This document shows, in pieces, positions 13,301-22,970 of a stretch of 64,000 nucleotides of DNA (within the stretch, counting starts at the first letter, position 1; every line of letters starts with the position of its first letter). The stretch comes from Rotaria macrura (lineage: Eukaryota > Rotifera > Eurotatoria > Philodinida > Philodinidae): positions 186,001 through 250,000 of the forward strand of contig OENT01000037.1 of NCBI GenBank assembly GCA_900239685.1, read 5' to 3'. The translations under genes and the position numbers were made by a program. Under the pieces are notes generated by a model. The model ran no database searches, was not told the origin of the DNA, and saw nothing but the letters and a program-made list of their open reading frames with translations.

Positions 13301-13958
13301 TTTAAACTTGATTTAATTCATCCTTCAACAAAACAAAATCATACGCAGAGTAAAAATCATTATTGACAAAAAATTCATTTGTATCACGGTTCGTAACATT
13401 CTCATGTTTCTGTTGAGAATATTCATCGTCTAATAGCGCTCTTGAAGTATAAACAGCAGTCATGAGTTATTGGACATGAAAGATATTTTGTTTTACATGT
13501 CTTGATACATCTAATATTCTAGACACGGTTTGAAATCCGTCGATTCATGTTTATTCATAGTTTTAACAAAATTAATAAAAATCAGTTCGATAACATAGTT
13601 GTAAAAATAATTAGAAAATTATCGAACTGAAAAATTGATTCGAAGTTAAATGTCAAGGAATCAAACTGTATATACATATATACTGTAGAAGTCACCTGGC
13701 TAACTTGTATTCTTTTATCAGAGATTTTGATCATAATACACAACATATCAGACTTGACACTTTTGTTTTTGTTGCTTTCTTAAAGCTTTTTAAACTTCAA
13801 TAAAGTTCAAGCTAGGATACAATTCTATACTAGTGAACTTTCTAGATTAAGAAGATTTATGATTGTATTGTTTGATCAGCATCAACAACAGCAGTTTTCA
13901 ACTAAAAGAACAACAAATAATTTAAAAAAAAAAAGTTAATAACGAAATAAAAACTAAG
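10345..13958. other. Intergenic, 3.6 kb, between the two tandem paralogues
   Basis: Separates the start of gene A from the end of gene B, both on the minus strand. Apart from one doubtful ORF at 12,468-12,776 I see no coding sequence, structured RNA or transposon ends. The first 150 bp upstream of 10,344 presumably hold the gene A promoter. No clear TATA box was identified. Confidence 0.45.
12468..12776 (-). CDS. Doubtful ORF, 102 aa
   Basis: An ATG-initiated frame of 102 codons with fairly protein-like composition: it begins MFDFITTHFSQLLRCPNN and holds four cysteines and mixed hydrophobic and charged residues. There is no family resemblance, no signal peptide, and no splice partners that I could support. 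It lies in the spacer between the tandem paralogues. It may be a small gene, a relic exon, or chance. Confidence 0.22.
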   Translation of the reverse strand: MFDFITTHFSQLLRCPNNISLEKGCPGRIVKITDLVSPFLNLDRKCNRFFEKLYISLISEDNVYIEQWNLHPIIIVEYSTISLTVKYAFVEDKKYMLLNCEH

Positions 13959-16802
13959 TCAATTATTTACTTCTGATCGTTGTTGTTTTGATGAACATGT
14001 ATTTTCTACGAAAAGAATGTTATTAAATATTTGATTGGCTTCGAAAAATGAAAGCAATACTAACCTTTACTAACATTCGAAGATCGTCGTTTAACAGTTT
14101 TTGCTATAAAATCAAAGAAATACTGATTCAATTATGTTCATAAATTATTACATACGTGATCGAATGAAATCAGATAAGCAGAATGTGTTCCAATCAGAAG
14201 AACCATTTCGTTGTAGTACACACAATAAACGTGGTGAACTTTCATCATGCACCGCACTATGCAATTGAACAACTTGTCTTTCATCCATTCGATATATTTC
14301 TTCGAGTTCTTTTTTAGATTTTTCCCATTTAGTTACCATTTGTAAGCTCAATCTAAAGATAAAACAGTCATTTCGATCTATATTTAACTTGATTTCACAT
14401 ACGCATAATCTTCATCAATCTTAATTTTACATTGATTTAAATCTAGTATGATTGGATTAACCGGTTCCGTATCTTTAGTAAATGGTTCTGGTAAAAATCC
14501 TTTACGCTTGTGTTTGTACCATATGCGCATGCCGTCTCGCGTTTCCTCGCGTACAACTGCAATCATAAGTCGTGCATGAGTTCGACTAACGTTTGAGGAT
14601 ATCTAGTAAGAATCAAACCATAAGAAATTTTGGAAATTAGTTCATTCAACTTTGATTTTTCCTTCTATGTACATACTCGAAGTTTTGGCAAAACTTGAAG
14701 CATCCTTTCTTTGTCTGTTTTGACACCTTGTACACGAGAAATACGTCCATTATATTTCTCTGAACGCATACTAAACTGGTCCGATATATATATATCTCTT
14801 TGAAAAGGATTGACATCTAATGAAAAGAACATTCTTGCTGATGATACATCGGGCATTTGTCTTGGTACAACGGAAGATGACATTGTCGTATATGATAGAC
14901 CTAAATTGACGATGAAAAGAAATACTATATGAGTTTATTTTTTATTCATTACGCGTAATGAATATCAAGGGAAAAAATGTTTATGAGTGTTGCTTTTTGT
15001 TTTCCCTTCAGTTATTTTTGATAAATATACATGATTGCTATGTAAAGTATTGTCAGTGGTTGTGAAAATTTTGGAAGAAAAATCTCGGATAAATATTAGA
15101 TCTGTATGTATACGTGGGGTACTACAAAAGTTTTTTTGCCTGGTTCTTCTAAAAGCCTCAGTTTGGGTTCAAGTATTCTGGTATAATGCATAGACATATT
15201 TAGGATTGTGTGCAAAATTTCAGACTTCTAAGTCTGATACTTTGCTGTAGCCGATCATTTCTTTTACGCTAGTAACATGGCATCTTCTATTAGCTACATA
15301 GCGAGTGTCTTAAAAAAAAATTGGAGCAACTTCGCATTTCATATTTTGATCCCTAACAAAATTCTATTTAAAAGCAAATTATGCCCGAAGATGCAGCGTG
15401 AAACGCTGTACAATCTACGATTCAAAGCTCATGTTGATTGTGCATGTTTTGCTTTGAAATAAACACTATTCTAAGAGACCTATTCAGAACTGTGCGAAAA
15501 GTAGTTCAGAGAATTTTGCTTGTTTCCAAAAAGCAAAATAATATAGTTCAGCTAAATTGCTGCTTGTAATTTGTAGAGTTTTTCACGCGGCATCTTGTAT
15601 TGTATTTCGTCTTTTTTGAGACACATCATATCATATGCTGAATAAGAAAAAAGCGTGTTCATCGTATATGAAAAAAAAAACACCTTTTTTTGGAAGGTCA
15701 ACATTGGATCGTTCAGAATTTTGTCGATTTTCGAAACAAATAAATGCAAATGTAAAATAAGATATTTTATGCAAATTGCAGAGGTTTTCATGCAGCATAC
15801 TGTGGTTTGTTTTGGTATTTTTTTTTATAAAATATCAGGTAAAGCAAGGAAAGATAAGAAAGAAACGAATGAATCTTTAATCAAAAACAAATAGTTTTTG
15901 CAGCATCCAAATTTTGTTGCTCACAACTTTGTCGAGCTTTTAAAACAAAAATGCAACTGCAAAATTAATTGTCCTGCGTTAAGTATAGAGCTTTTCAAGC
16001 TGCATCTTGTAGCATATTTTGTTTTTCTAATAGAAGGATTTTAGGAATCAAAATATGAGACGCGAAGTTCTCTCATACAAGACGGGTCATCCGTCAGCAG
16101 ACTGTGTGACCTAGCGTGAAAGTAATGATCGGCTATAAAAAAAAGTACAAGGCTTACAAGTCTGAAATTTTGCACAAAGTCCTAACTATTTCTAAGCATT
16201 ATAACATATTACTTGAACCCAAACTGAGGCTTTTAGAAGAACTGGGAGAAAAAACTTTTGTAGTGCCCGAGGCATATACATATATATCTGTTTCAGAATT
16301 TTAAGTAAAAATATTCTTACTTGAATTACTATTTACGTCATCATTTGAGAAATTATCATCAGTTTCACTCAATAAAATTTGATCTTGCTGAATTTCTAAA
16401 GAAAACAGAAAAGATTTGAATAGATATCTTTTACAAGTGACTTGTTCATTAAAGAATCTTATACGTACGCATCGGAGAATGAATTTGTGAATGTAACGTT
16501 GATTTATCAACGACGAATAAATGTATAGGTGGCGATGAAATTTCACCGTTTAAAGCAGTAGCCGATGAATTCAGTTGGAATGGATTTATTTCATGATTGA
16601 ATTGATATTCAAGATCAAGAAAGGACATTGATTTAGAATCATAATATAAGATTTGATATGATTGTGGTAGGCTTGTACGGAATGCAGAGCGTAGGTACTC
16701 ATGAATCTGTTCCATATTTGTTTTTCCGCTAACTTTTTGGGTAAGTACGGTTACATTTCCGCATGTCACCGAAATTTCGTATGATCTACAGAGTGTGTTC
16801 AT
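13959..16802 (-). CDS. Orphan family protein B, paralogue of the 7.6-10.3 kb gene, with basic tail
   Basis: Seven exons (16802-16469, 16395-16321, 14900-14677, 14602-14403, 14352-14156, 14103-14065, 14005-13959) give 371 residues with consistent phases. The N-terminal beta-grasp-like domain (about 5-100) has QILYYDSKS and NPFQ, matching the paralogue's YRIVFYDIKS and NPFQ. The C-terminal domain (about 150-345) has RDIYISDQF, RVQGVKTDKERMLQVLP, RIWYKHKRKGFLPE, IYRMDERQVVQLH, PRLLCVL and FCLSDFIRS. Two small extra 3' exons, absent from paralogue A, add a basic Ser-rich tail with KTVKRRSSN, a possible nuclear localisation signal. Intron 2 (14901-16320) is 1,420 bp because it contains an inverted-repeat element; most other introns here are about 50-75 bp. 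The function is unknown. The linker is shorter than in paralogue A. The next gene starts head to head 273 bp away. Confidence 0.72.
15113..16274. mobile_element. Non-autonomous Tc1/mariner-like element with long terminal inverted repeats
   Basis: About 160-bp terminal inverted repeats face each other at about 15113-15272 and 16111-16274. Reading inward, both ends carry (G/C)ACTACAAAAGTTTTTT-like and then CTAAAAGCCTCAGTTTGGG blocks; the arms differ by a moderate number of substitutions and small indels. Each end abuts a TA (15111-15112 and 16275-16276), the target expected for Tc1/mariner elements. No transposase frame was seen. The interior holds several degenerate copies of a unit containing GCAGCATCTTGTA-like sequence. 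The whole element lies in intron 2 of gene B, leaving both splice sites intact. Arm divergence argues against a very recent insertion. Exact ends are inferred from the TA dinucleotides. Confidence 0.7.
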
Positions 16803-17075
16803 TGAAGTGTGGGCTTAATTTTGATATACATCAAATAAATTGCAACAAAATATGCATTTTTATATGAAACCTGAACCTGACTAATATGTAAAATTCCGAT
16901 CCTTTGCGAAACTTCCAAGCGAAGCCACGTTACGAAAATAGGTGTGCTTTTTCTTTCTGTTCTTCCGTTCTTTTGACTGTGTGAGTAACATTAATTTGAT
17001 CGAAGAAAACCAAAAATTTCTTAAAATTTCACTCACAGTTACTAGACAATACGGAATATATTCTTGTGCCAGAGT

Positions 17076-18095
17076 ATGACCTCGTGGACTTTAATAGTAA
17101 ACTTTTCGCATCGAATCCACTCTTTTGTTGTGACCTTCAATAATAATTATAATGAACTTACACAAATGATTAGCAGACATTACAAAATTACTTTGGATAA
17201 CTACTTAATAGAAATATATGATACACGTTTCAGACGTTATTTCATGTTTGATGAAGAATATTTTACTAATTTAATAGATCGTTTATCACCTACTACTGTA
17301 AATACATTTAACGGACGAATAATAGAAAGACAATCACCACCGAATCATTCTACGTCAAATGGTTTATTAGATGATCATAGAGGTAAAGGTGGTTCATTGT
17401 TTTCGTCAAAAAATGAGTGTTTGATTATTTGGCTTGACTCTTACATTGCGCATCCAGATAACTGTCGTTATCTGAAACATATATTTACTGTAACCACAAA
17501 GTTAGATGTTGCTCGAGTAATGTTAGATTATGAACTTTGCATTGATGATTTAATACAAATACATTCTGAGAGTAAGCTTGAAAACAAAATTATATACATA
17601 TTTAGTAATACAGATGAATGTTTAACGTTTCTTAAACATATTGAATCAAAGACGAAAATTATATTTATAACATCAAATATATTTGCAAAAGACATTATTT
17701 CAGTACTGATTCAACATGTTCATTTGATTTATATATTAGTTTATGATACTTTACTACCATGTAACTGGACATTTGATTATCAGCCGAATCTTCTGGTATT
17801 TTACGACAGTCTATGTTTATTGACTCATGTAATACGAGATCTTGCACAATATTTCATTGAAAAAGCTGAGCAAACTTCGAAATCATCATTAAAAAAAGCC
17901 ATTACGTTTTTAAAATGGGCAAGACAATTGTATAATCGTGCGAATTCAATCAACCATCCGTCATATTTCACTACTCGAGATACAATCAATATTCGCTTAG
18001 AGCAATTAGAATCAGACTGGATGATTCAACAATCAAATGAGACTATCCCAAATGGACACAAATATAAATTTGCTCTCGAATGTGATGAAGGATAA
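17076..18095 (+). CDS. Intronless rotifer-type protein with receiver/TIR-like alpha-beta domain, 339 aa
   Basis: A single frame of 339 codons from ATG 17076. Residues about 4-70 form a beta-grasp-like segment (WTLIVNFSH, then IEIYDTRFRRYF), reminiscent of the N-termini of the two genes to its left. From about 118 comes CLIIWLDSYI, then IIYIFSNTDECLTFL, KIIFITSN, HLIYILVYD and NLLVFYDSL, an alternating strand-helix pattern. A C-terminal helical part follows (about 265-325: LAQYFIEKAEQ, AITFLKWARQLYNRAN), compatible with one TPR-like hairpin. From memory, this central domain (LIWLD... DxxxC... IFLIxSG... IxxIYVFC...) is abundant in bdelloid rotifer proteins, often before TPR or ADP-ribosyltransferase domains; I could not check this. 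The lack of introns is unusual here. A candidate poly(A) signal, AATAAA, lies at 18148-18153. Confidence 0.75.
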   Translation: MTSWTLIVNFSHRIHSFVVTFNNNYNELTQMISRHYKITLDNYLIEIYDTRFRRYFMFDEEYFTNLIDRLSPTTVNTFNGRIIERQSPPNHSTSNGLLDDHRGKGGSLFSSKNECLIIWLDSYIAHPDNCRYLKHIFTVTTKLDVARVMLDYELCIDDLIQIHSESKLENKIIYIFSNTDECLTFLKHIESKTKIIFITSNIFAKDIISVLIQHVHLIYILVYDTLLPCNWTFDYQPNLLVFYDSLCLLTHVIRDLAQYFIEKAEQTSKSSLKKAITFLKWARQLYNRANSINHPSYFTTRDTINIRLEQLESDWMIQQSNETIPNGHKYKFALECDEG

Positions 18096-18147
18096 CAATC
18101 TCCTTTGCTTTCAATTAGCTAGAAATAGATATTTTAAAGATATTAAA

Positions 18148-18153
18148 AATAAA
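18148..18153 (+). terminator. AATAAA poly(A) signal, 17-kb gene
   Basis: AATAAA 53 bp after the stop codon of the 17,076-18,095 gene, in the 295-bp space between two convergent genes. Confidence 0.5.
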
Positions 18154-18311
18154 GATTTCATAATGATCATGTCCTATTTTCTCGTTGATAGAAATTGAGA
18201 ATAGAAACCATACTCGACTTGTTTCAGTTTGACGACGGATAAGATATTTTCTTCGTCATATTCAGTGAGAGATAAGTACTCGCTAGAGAAAAGACAGACG
18301 TATTAGAATAA

Positions 18312-18317
18312 TTTATT
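18312..18317 (-). terminator. AATAAA poly(A) signal, EF-hand gene
   Basis: TTTATT on the + strand (AATAAA on the minus strand), about 75 bp after the stop of the 18.4-21.4 kb gene. The two convergent genes thus have well-separated signals. Confidence 0.5.
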
Positions 18318-18390
18318 AAGATTTAAAAATAAGCACATGAATGAATCAATTTAAAAAAATTCTTTTTCTTAATCTAGACTAAAAACAACG

Positions 18391-21368
18391 TTAAAATCCA
18401 CCGACATGGTGTGGTGGAAAGCCAGGCATAAAACCAGGTGGAACGCCCATCATCGATTCATCGTCAACAAACATCATGAAACCTAAAAATAAAGACAGAA
18501 AATTTTTCAATACGATTAATTGATTCAATCATATTATTGATTGACCTTCAATACCAGTTGGCATACCACCTGGTCCATTTGGAGGCGGTGGCATGTGAGA
18601 TGGGAAAATCGGTATTTCGCCTCCCATTCCTCCTCTTGCTAAATCATTCATCATTGCCATCAATAATGGAGGAGGTATGAATGCAGCTCCTGGTGGTAGA
18701 CCAACGAATTCTGGTTCCTAAAATTAAGAAAAATGCAGCATGTAAGCATTAACTTAAATCTAGTTTTACTCACCCGTCGTAGATTTGCTTGCTGTTGTTG
18801 TTTAGGATCAGCTGTATTCTGTTGAGAACTCGGTGATTGTTGTTGTTCCTGTTGTTGTTGATCAGGTGCTTGTGATGTTGGTGGACCTCGTCGTGGAGGA
18901 GCAAAAAACTGTGGACCACCGGCAGCGGTGAACATAAATGGAAATGGAATGAAGTCATCTTCATCGTCTTGTTCAGTTCCACCAGTACTAATACGACGTA
19001 GTTCCTCTGAAACTTGTCTCTCAACAATGGGAACTAGTTTTTTTATAACAGCAGCAACAAGTTTTTTTTCTTCTTCAGGTGTTATTTCTCGCTTTTCTTG
19101 TGGTTTAGCTTGTTTATGTGATTGTGTATCATCGGTTTTTGGAGTTTCTTTGGTTGTCATTTTTTCATCATTAACTGGTGCTGCTGCTTGAGCTTTCGCT
19201 TGTTTTAATTTCTGTTCTTGTTCATATTGATTTATATTTGGATATACTTGACGAATACGTGTCGATGATGAAGGTCCTTGTGTATGTTCTTGACGTAACG
19301 GTATTGTAGGTCCTGGTTGTGTTTCACCACGGGCTAAACGTTCTTCTAATGTGACTTTCGGCTTTCCAGAACTATTCGCAATGTTCGGTTGAACAGGTGT
19401 GACTTTTGTTGAATCTAATGTACGACGAAAAATAGAATCCTATTAAAATTGCAATATAACATGCAAACCTGGATGAATATGTTTTAATAATTGTGGATTT
19501 TGTTGAACATATTCTGGTAGAGGTCGTTCTGGATGAAGTAGAACTACACGTGGTACAGAACCATCGGCTACTTCTACTATATCGCCATCATCAATGTGAT
19601 AGAAACGTAAAAGACGACGAATACTCTCATCTTCATTTTGAATAGCATTCTTCGGTCGTTGTTCAACTGATTCATGTACATTTTGGCGTTGATTAGTTGA
19701 TGGATTTTCTATGAAAGATCTGTTAACTTCGTGTGGAGAAGTGGAATCAGATTTTTGCTGAGATGAGGACGAACTATTTGAATTTGGCGCTTCTTGAGTT
19801 GTCGAAGAAGATTCCTGCGCTTTAGGTGATTCAGAAGATGATGTTGTTGTTGGTTTTTGTGTTTCAGAATTCTTTGTTGATGAAGATTTGTTACTAGCTT
19901 CTGATTGTTCATTATCTGAAGATGACTGAGTTGTCTTGTCTTTTTCATTATTTCTAATATTCCCTAATGTTTTATAGAAACCAGGTAGAAGAAAATGCGA
20001 ATCATGTTCTTCATCGGAAGATGTTATCACAGCTTTTACAATTGACTCGATTTTTTCCGCATCTAATGGTTTAGTACCATTCTAAATTGAAAATAAATAA
20101 ATAAATAAATATATTTATATAGGTACAATTACGTTGTCAACAGTATTCTATCTAAAACATACATCGGTAAGAAATTTGAAAGCCATTATCGCATGTGTTC
20201 GACCTAAAGTCATTTTCTGGAAAAGTTGATCGAAAGCATTAGGTTGAATTGTTGCTGGTTTTCCATCATTTTCATCAGTTGAATAAACTTCAAAACCAAG
20301 TTTAACTAGATCTTGAACTATTGGTGGTAGTTGATTTGTTCGAACAACATAATCAATAAGACTAGCCCATGTATCAAGAAATTGAGCTAATGTTAATGTA
20401 TCCGATTTTCCATCAGGTAATGGAATTTGACTATGAACATGTTCCCAAAAAGCTTTTGCAGCTTTATTTAATCTGGCTTCTAAATCGCCACCATCGGAGC
20501 CTTCTTTTCCTGCGGCTGTGATATGAAACTATGCAAAAGCAAATCAAACATATTATTCAAGACAAAAATATCTCATCGATATTTTCGAATGTTTCAATAT
20601 CGTTTTGCATTTACTTACTAATAAATAAAAATCAACATCTTCCCATGTGACATATTCTTTATTTTCAATATCTAAATAATTGAAAACACTTTCGTGAATG
20701 AATCGAGTTCGAAAGAAAATTCTATACCAAGATTGACATTGAAAAAGTATTTTGCTTTTTGACGTTGAAAATCTGTTAAATATTGTGAATCACCTTTCTG
20801 AATCGAAAAGTCATTAGAATCATGTGCTTTTTTATTTTTAGTTGAATCAGAACTCGTCAATTGTGATGATGATGATTCCGTTGTTTTCTTATTGTCGTCT
20901 GTTTTGGAATCGGAAGTAACTGACGTTGATTCACTGCTATTACTATCTTCATTATTGTTTAGATTGCTGGAAGATGCTAAAACGAAACAAACAATTGTTC
21001 AATTTACATTTACCCCCAGATCGTTTTTTTTTTGAAAATTGATGTATTTCATGTTTGCTGTTTTTAAGTATCCTTATACCTTCATTCTTTTTCTGGATAT
21101 CGGTATCTGATACATCATTTGCTGTTGCAGGCATTTTACTTGACTTCATATCGTCATTAGCAGATTCTACTGATGATAATCTATCTAAAAATTGTACGTA
21201 ATGCAAATCATCAACCTTCCCTTTTGTTTTTCTACCTTGATTACTATCGTTTGATGATAATGGTAAATTATTTGCTTCGTCCTTTTGTTTCTTTTTTTGA
21301 TCATCGTTGATAATAGTATTCATCTCAGTATGTACCGTTTCAAGATTTGTATTCGAAGTCGTAGCCAT
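18391..21368 (-). CDS. EF-hand (SCP/calexcitin-like) protein with long disordered C-terminus
   Basis: Eight exons (21368-21080, 20976-20728, 20671-20619, 20528-20163, 20081-19469, 19414-18774, 18717-18546, 18482-18391) give 824 residues. A charged Ser/Lys-rich N-terminus (1-150) leads into a helical domain (about 160-340): RQKAKYFFNVNLD, YVTWEDVDFYLL, AFWEHVHSQ, TLTLAQFLDTWASLIDYV, LPPIVQDLVKLGFEVYST, MAFKFLTDNGTKPLD and HFLLPGF. The order and spacing resemble sarcoplasmic calcium-binding protein/calexcitin-type EF-hand arrays, but the Ca-binding loops look degenerate. After it comes a Ser/Gln/Thr-rich stretch, a compact segment (LLRFYHIDDGDIVEVADG, VVLLHPERPLPEYV), a charged helix (TPEEEKKLVAAVIKKL), a poly-Gln tract and a Pro/Gly/Met-rich end. 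No signal peptide. Exon 6 was started at an internal AG because only that acceptor keeps frame and gives a 54-bp intron. The function is unknown. Confidence 0.72.
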
Positions 21369-21790
21369 GATTAAAATTATGATTGTGTGTATAAACCGTC
21401 CTTGATGTTACCTTGTTGTCTATGTATTCTATCGTCGCAAGTAGATATCGGACGAGCGTAGAAATACAGCAGTAGAGGCAACGTTGGAACGATGAATTAT
21501 CAATAGAGACACTCACCTTCAAGTCTCATACACCGAAGCGAAAAGAAAAAAGAATCATTATTACGCACGACTATATAGAAGTCACGCATGATTGCATTTT
21601 CCTTCTCTCTCTCTTTCTTTCTTTTGCTTATTCGAATGCACACATAGCAACTCAAGGACACATGCCGTCTTCGAGTTTTGTTCTTGACTTGAAATATTTA
21701 TTCACAAAAAAAAATGAAATAAAATGATAGAATATATATGACAATGTGAAGACATGAAAATAACAATAAAGTAAAAGATAGTTTGTATTA
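21369..21790. other. Intergenic between EF-hand gene and ankyrin gene
   Basis: Short spacer: the promoter side of the EF-hand gene (its start is at 21368) and the 3' side of the ankyrin gene. It contains a CT-rich run at about 21601-21633. AATAAA on the minus strand at 21697-21702 is a candidate poly(A) signal for the ankyrin gene. No gene was seen. Confidence 0.5.
21697..21702 (-). terminator. AATAAA poly(A) signal, ankyrin gene
   Basis: TTTATT on the + strand, about 90 bp past the stop of the 21.8-23.0 kb gene. Confidence 0.45.
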
Positions 21791-22970
21791 TTATCGTCTC
21801 ATGTACACAAAACTAAATAGAAGAGCACCACCAATAACTGTTGCAGCTCCCATATAGATCATAGGTTTCCATGACTGTTCATTCTTTTGATTATCTATTG
21901 AGAATTTCGAATTATTGCTGGCATTGATCGTTTCTTTTTCACTTTCGATTGTATGATTATTCACAATTTCATTTTTTAATTCACATGGATTATCACATTG
22001 CATTACAGAACTAGACGATGATGACGATGACGATGTAGTCTAAAATCATATCATATAATTATGAATGGTTTCGAATTGTGATTTTGCCTTCTGAACTTAC
22101 TGATTTAATTTGTTCATCAAGAAGAAATTGAATGATTGCTTCATATTTTAAATGACGTGCTATGTCAAGAGCCGTTAGGCCATTATTTGTCGTCGAGTTT
22201 AGATTAGCACCGGAACGTATTAAAGCTGCAACTGAACCTAAATGACCATGTTGTGTAGCCATAATTAATGGGCACCATCCTTTCGAATCACAGCAATCGA
22301 TTTTTGCACCATATTCAACTAATAGATGTATTAGTGACGGTGAAGAACCAAAACGAGCAGCTAGCATCAATGGTGTCATGATTTTATCATCGGCTATATC
22401 CAATGACGGTTCTATCTGTGCTCCATGTTCAAGTAAAAATCTACATATGGCCAATTGCTCATCATTCCCATCGGTTGTGGTGCTTTTCGAATGTGACGAC
22501 ATACAACATGCCATTAGGGGGGTCATTTGCTCGGAACTTTTATTGTTAACTTCAGCACCTAATTCTAAGATAAACAACGATACAATGGGAAAGTGACAAG
22601 AATATGCAGCATGTATTAAAGGTGTCCATCCACCGGATTTAAAACGACGTTCAATCGATATATTGCAAGACGATTGACAATAGATTTCTCTCAATGATTC
22701 AATGTCGCATACATCTATAGCAGTTTTAATACGTTGTTCAATTGAATCTTCTTTATTTGTCGTTGACGATGTCGAAGATGACCGATGTAATAATGATTCA
22801 GAGAGTTTATTAGCTAAGATACGTGAACGAACTCGTCGAGCATCACGTTCTTCTTCATTGTCATCGTCATCATCATGGGTTGAACTTGGCATCGACTGAT
22901 ACGGTTGATGATGAAGTCCATTCATATGATGAGTATGTGTTGGTGGTCGACGTGCCATACTCGTTAACAT
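21791..22970 (-). CDS. Tail-anchored ankyrin-repeat protein, GASZ/ASZ1-like
   Basis: Two exons (22970-22101, 22039-21791) give 372 residues. An acidic, Ser-rich N-terminus (DDDDDNEEERDARR, about 33-46) precedes about six ankyrin repeats (about 75-285) with GGWTPLIHAA, MTPLMACC, MTPLMLAARFG, GWCPLIMATQHGH and GLTALDIARHLKYEAIIQFLL. A Ser-rich linker follows, and the chain ends in one hydrophobic helix plus basic residues (MIYMGAATVIGGALLFSFVYMRR), a typical tail anchor for the mitochondrial outer membrane or ER. Repeat order, repeat motifs and the terminal anchor recall animal GASZ (ASZ1), which tethers piRNA factors to mitochondria in the germline. The SAM domain that vertebrate GASZ carries between the repeats and the anchor is not visible. 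Two in-frame ATGs (22970 and 22955) are possible starts. The assignment is by eye; a generic tail-anchored ankyrin protein remains possible. Confidence 0.75.

Noticed and set aside
18928-19191. An 87-codon + strand frame with Ser-rich sequence
   Set aside because: It is antisense to a well-supported exon of the EF-hand gene; it arises from the acidic and Gln-rich codons there.
22378-22899. Two + strand frames across the ankyrin gene
   Set aside because: They are shadows of the ankyrin-repeat exon on the minus strand.
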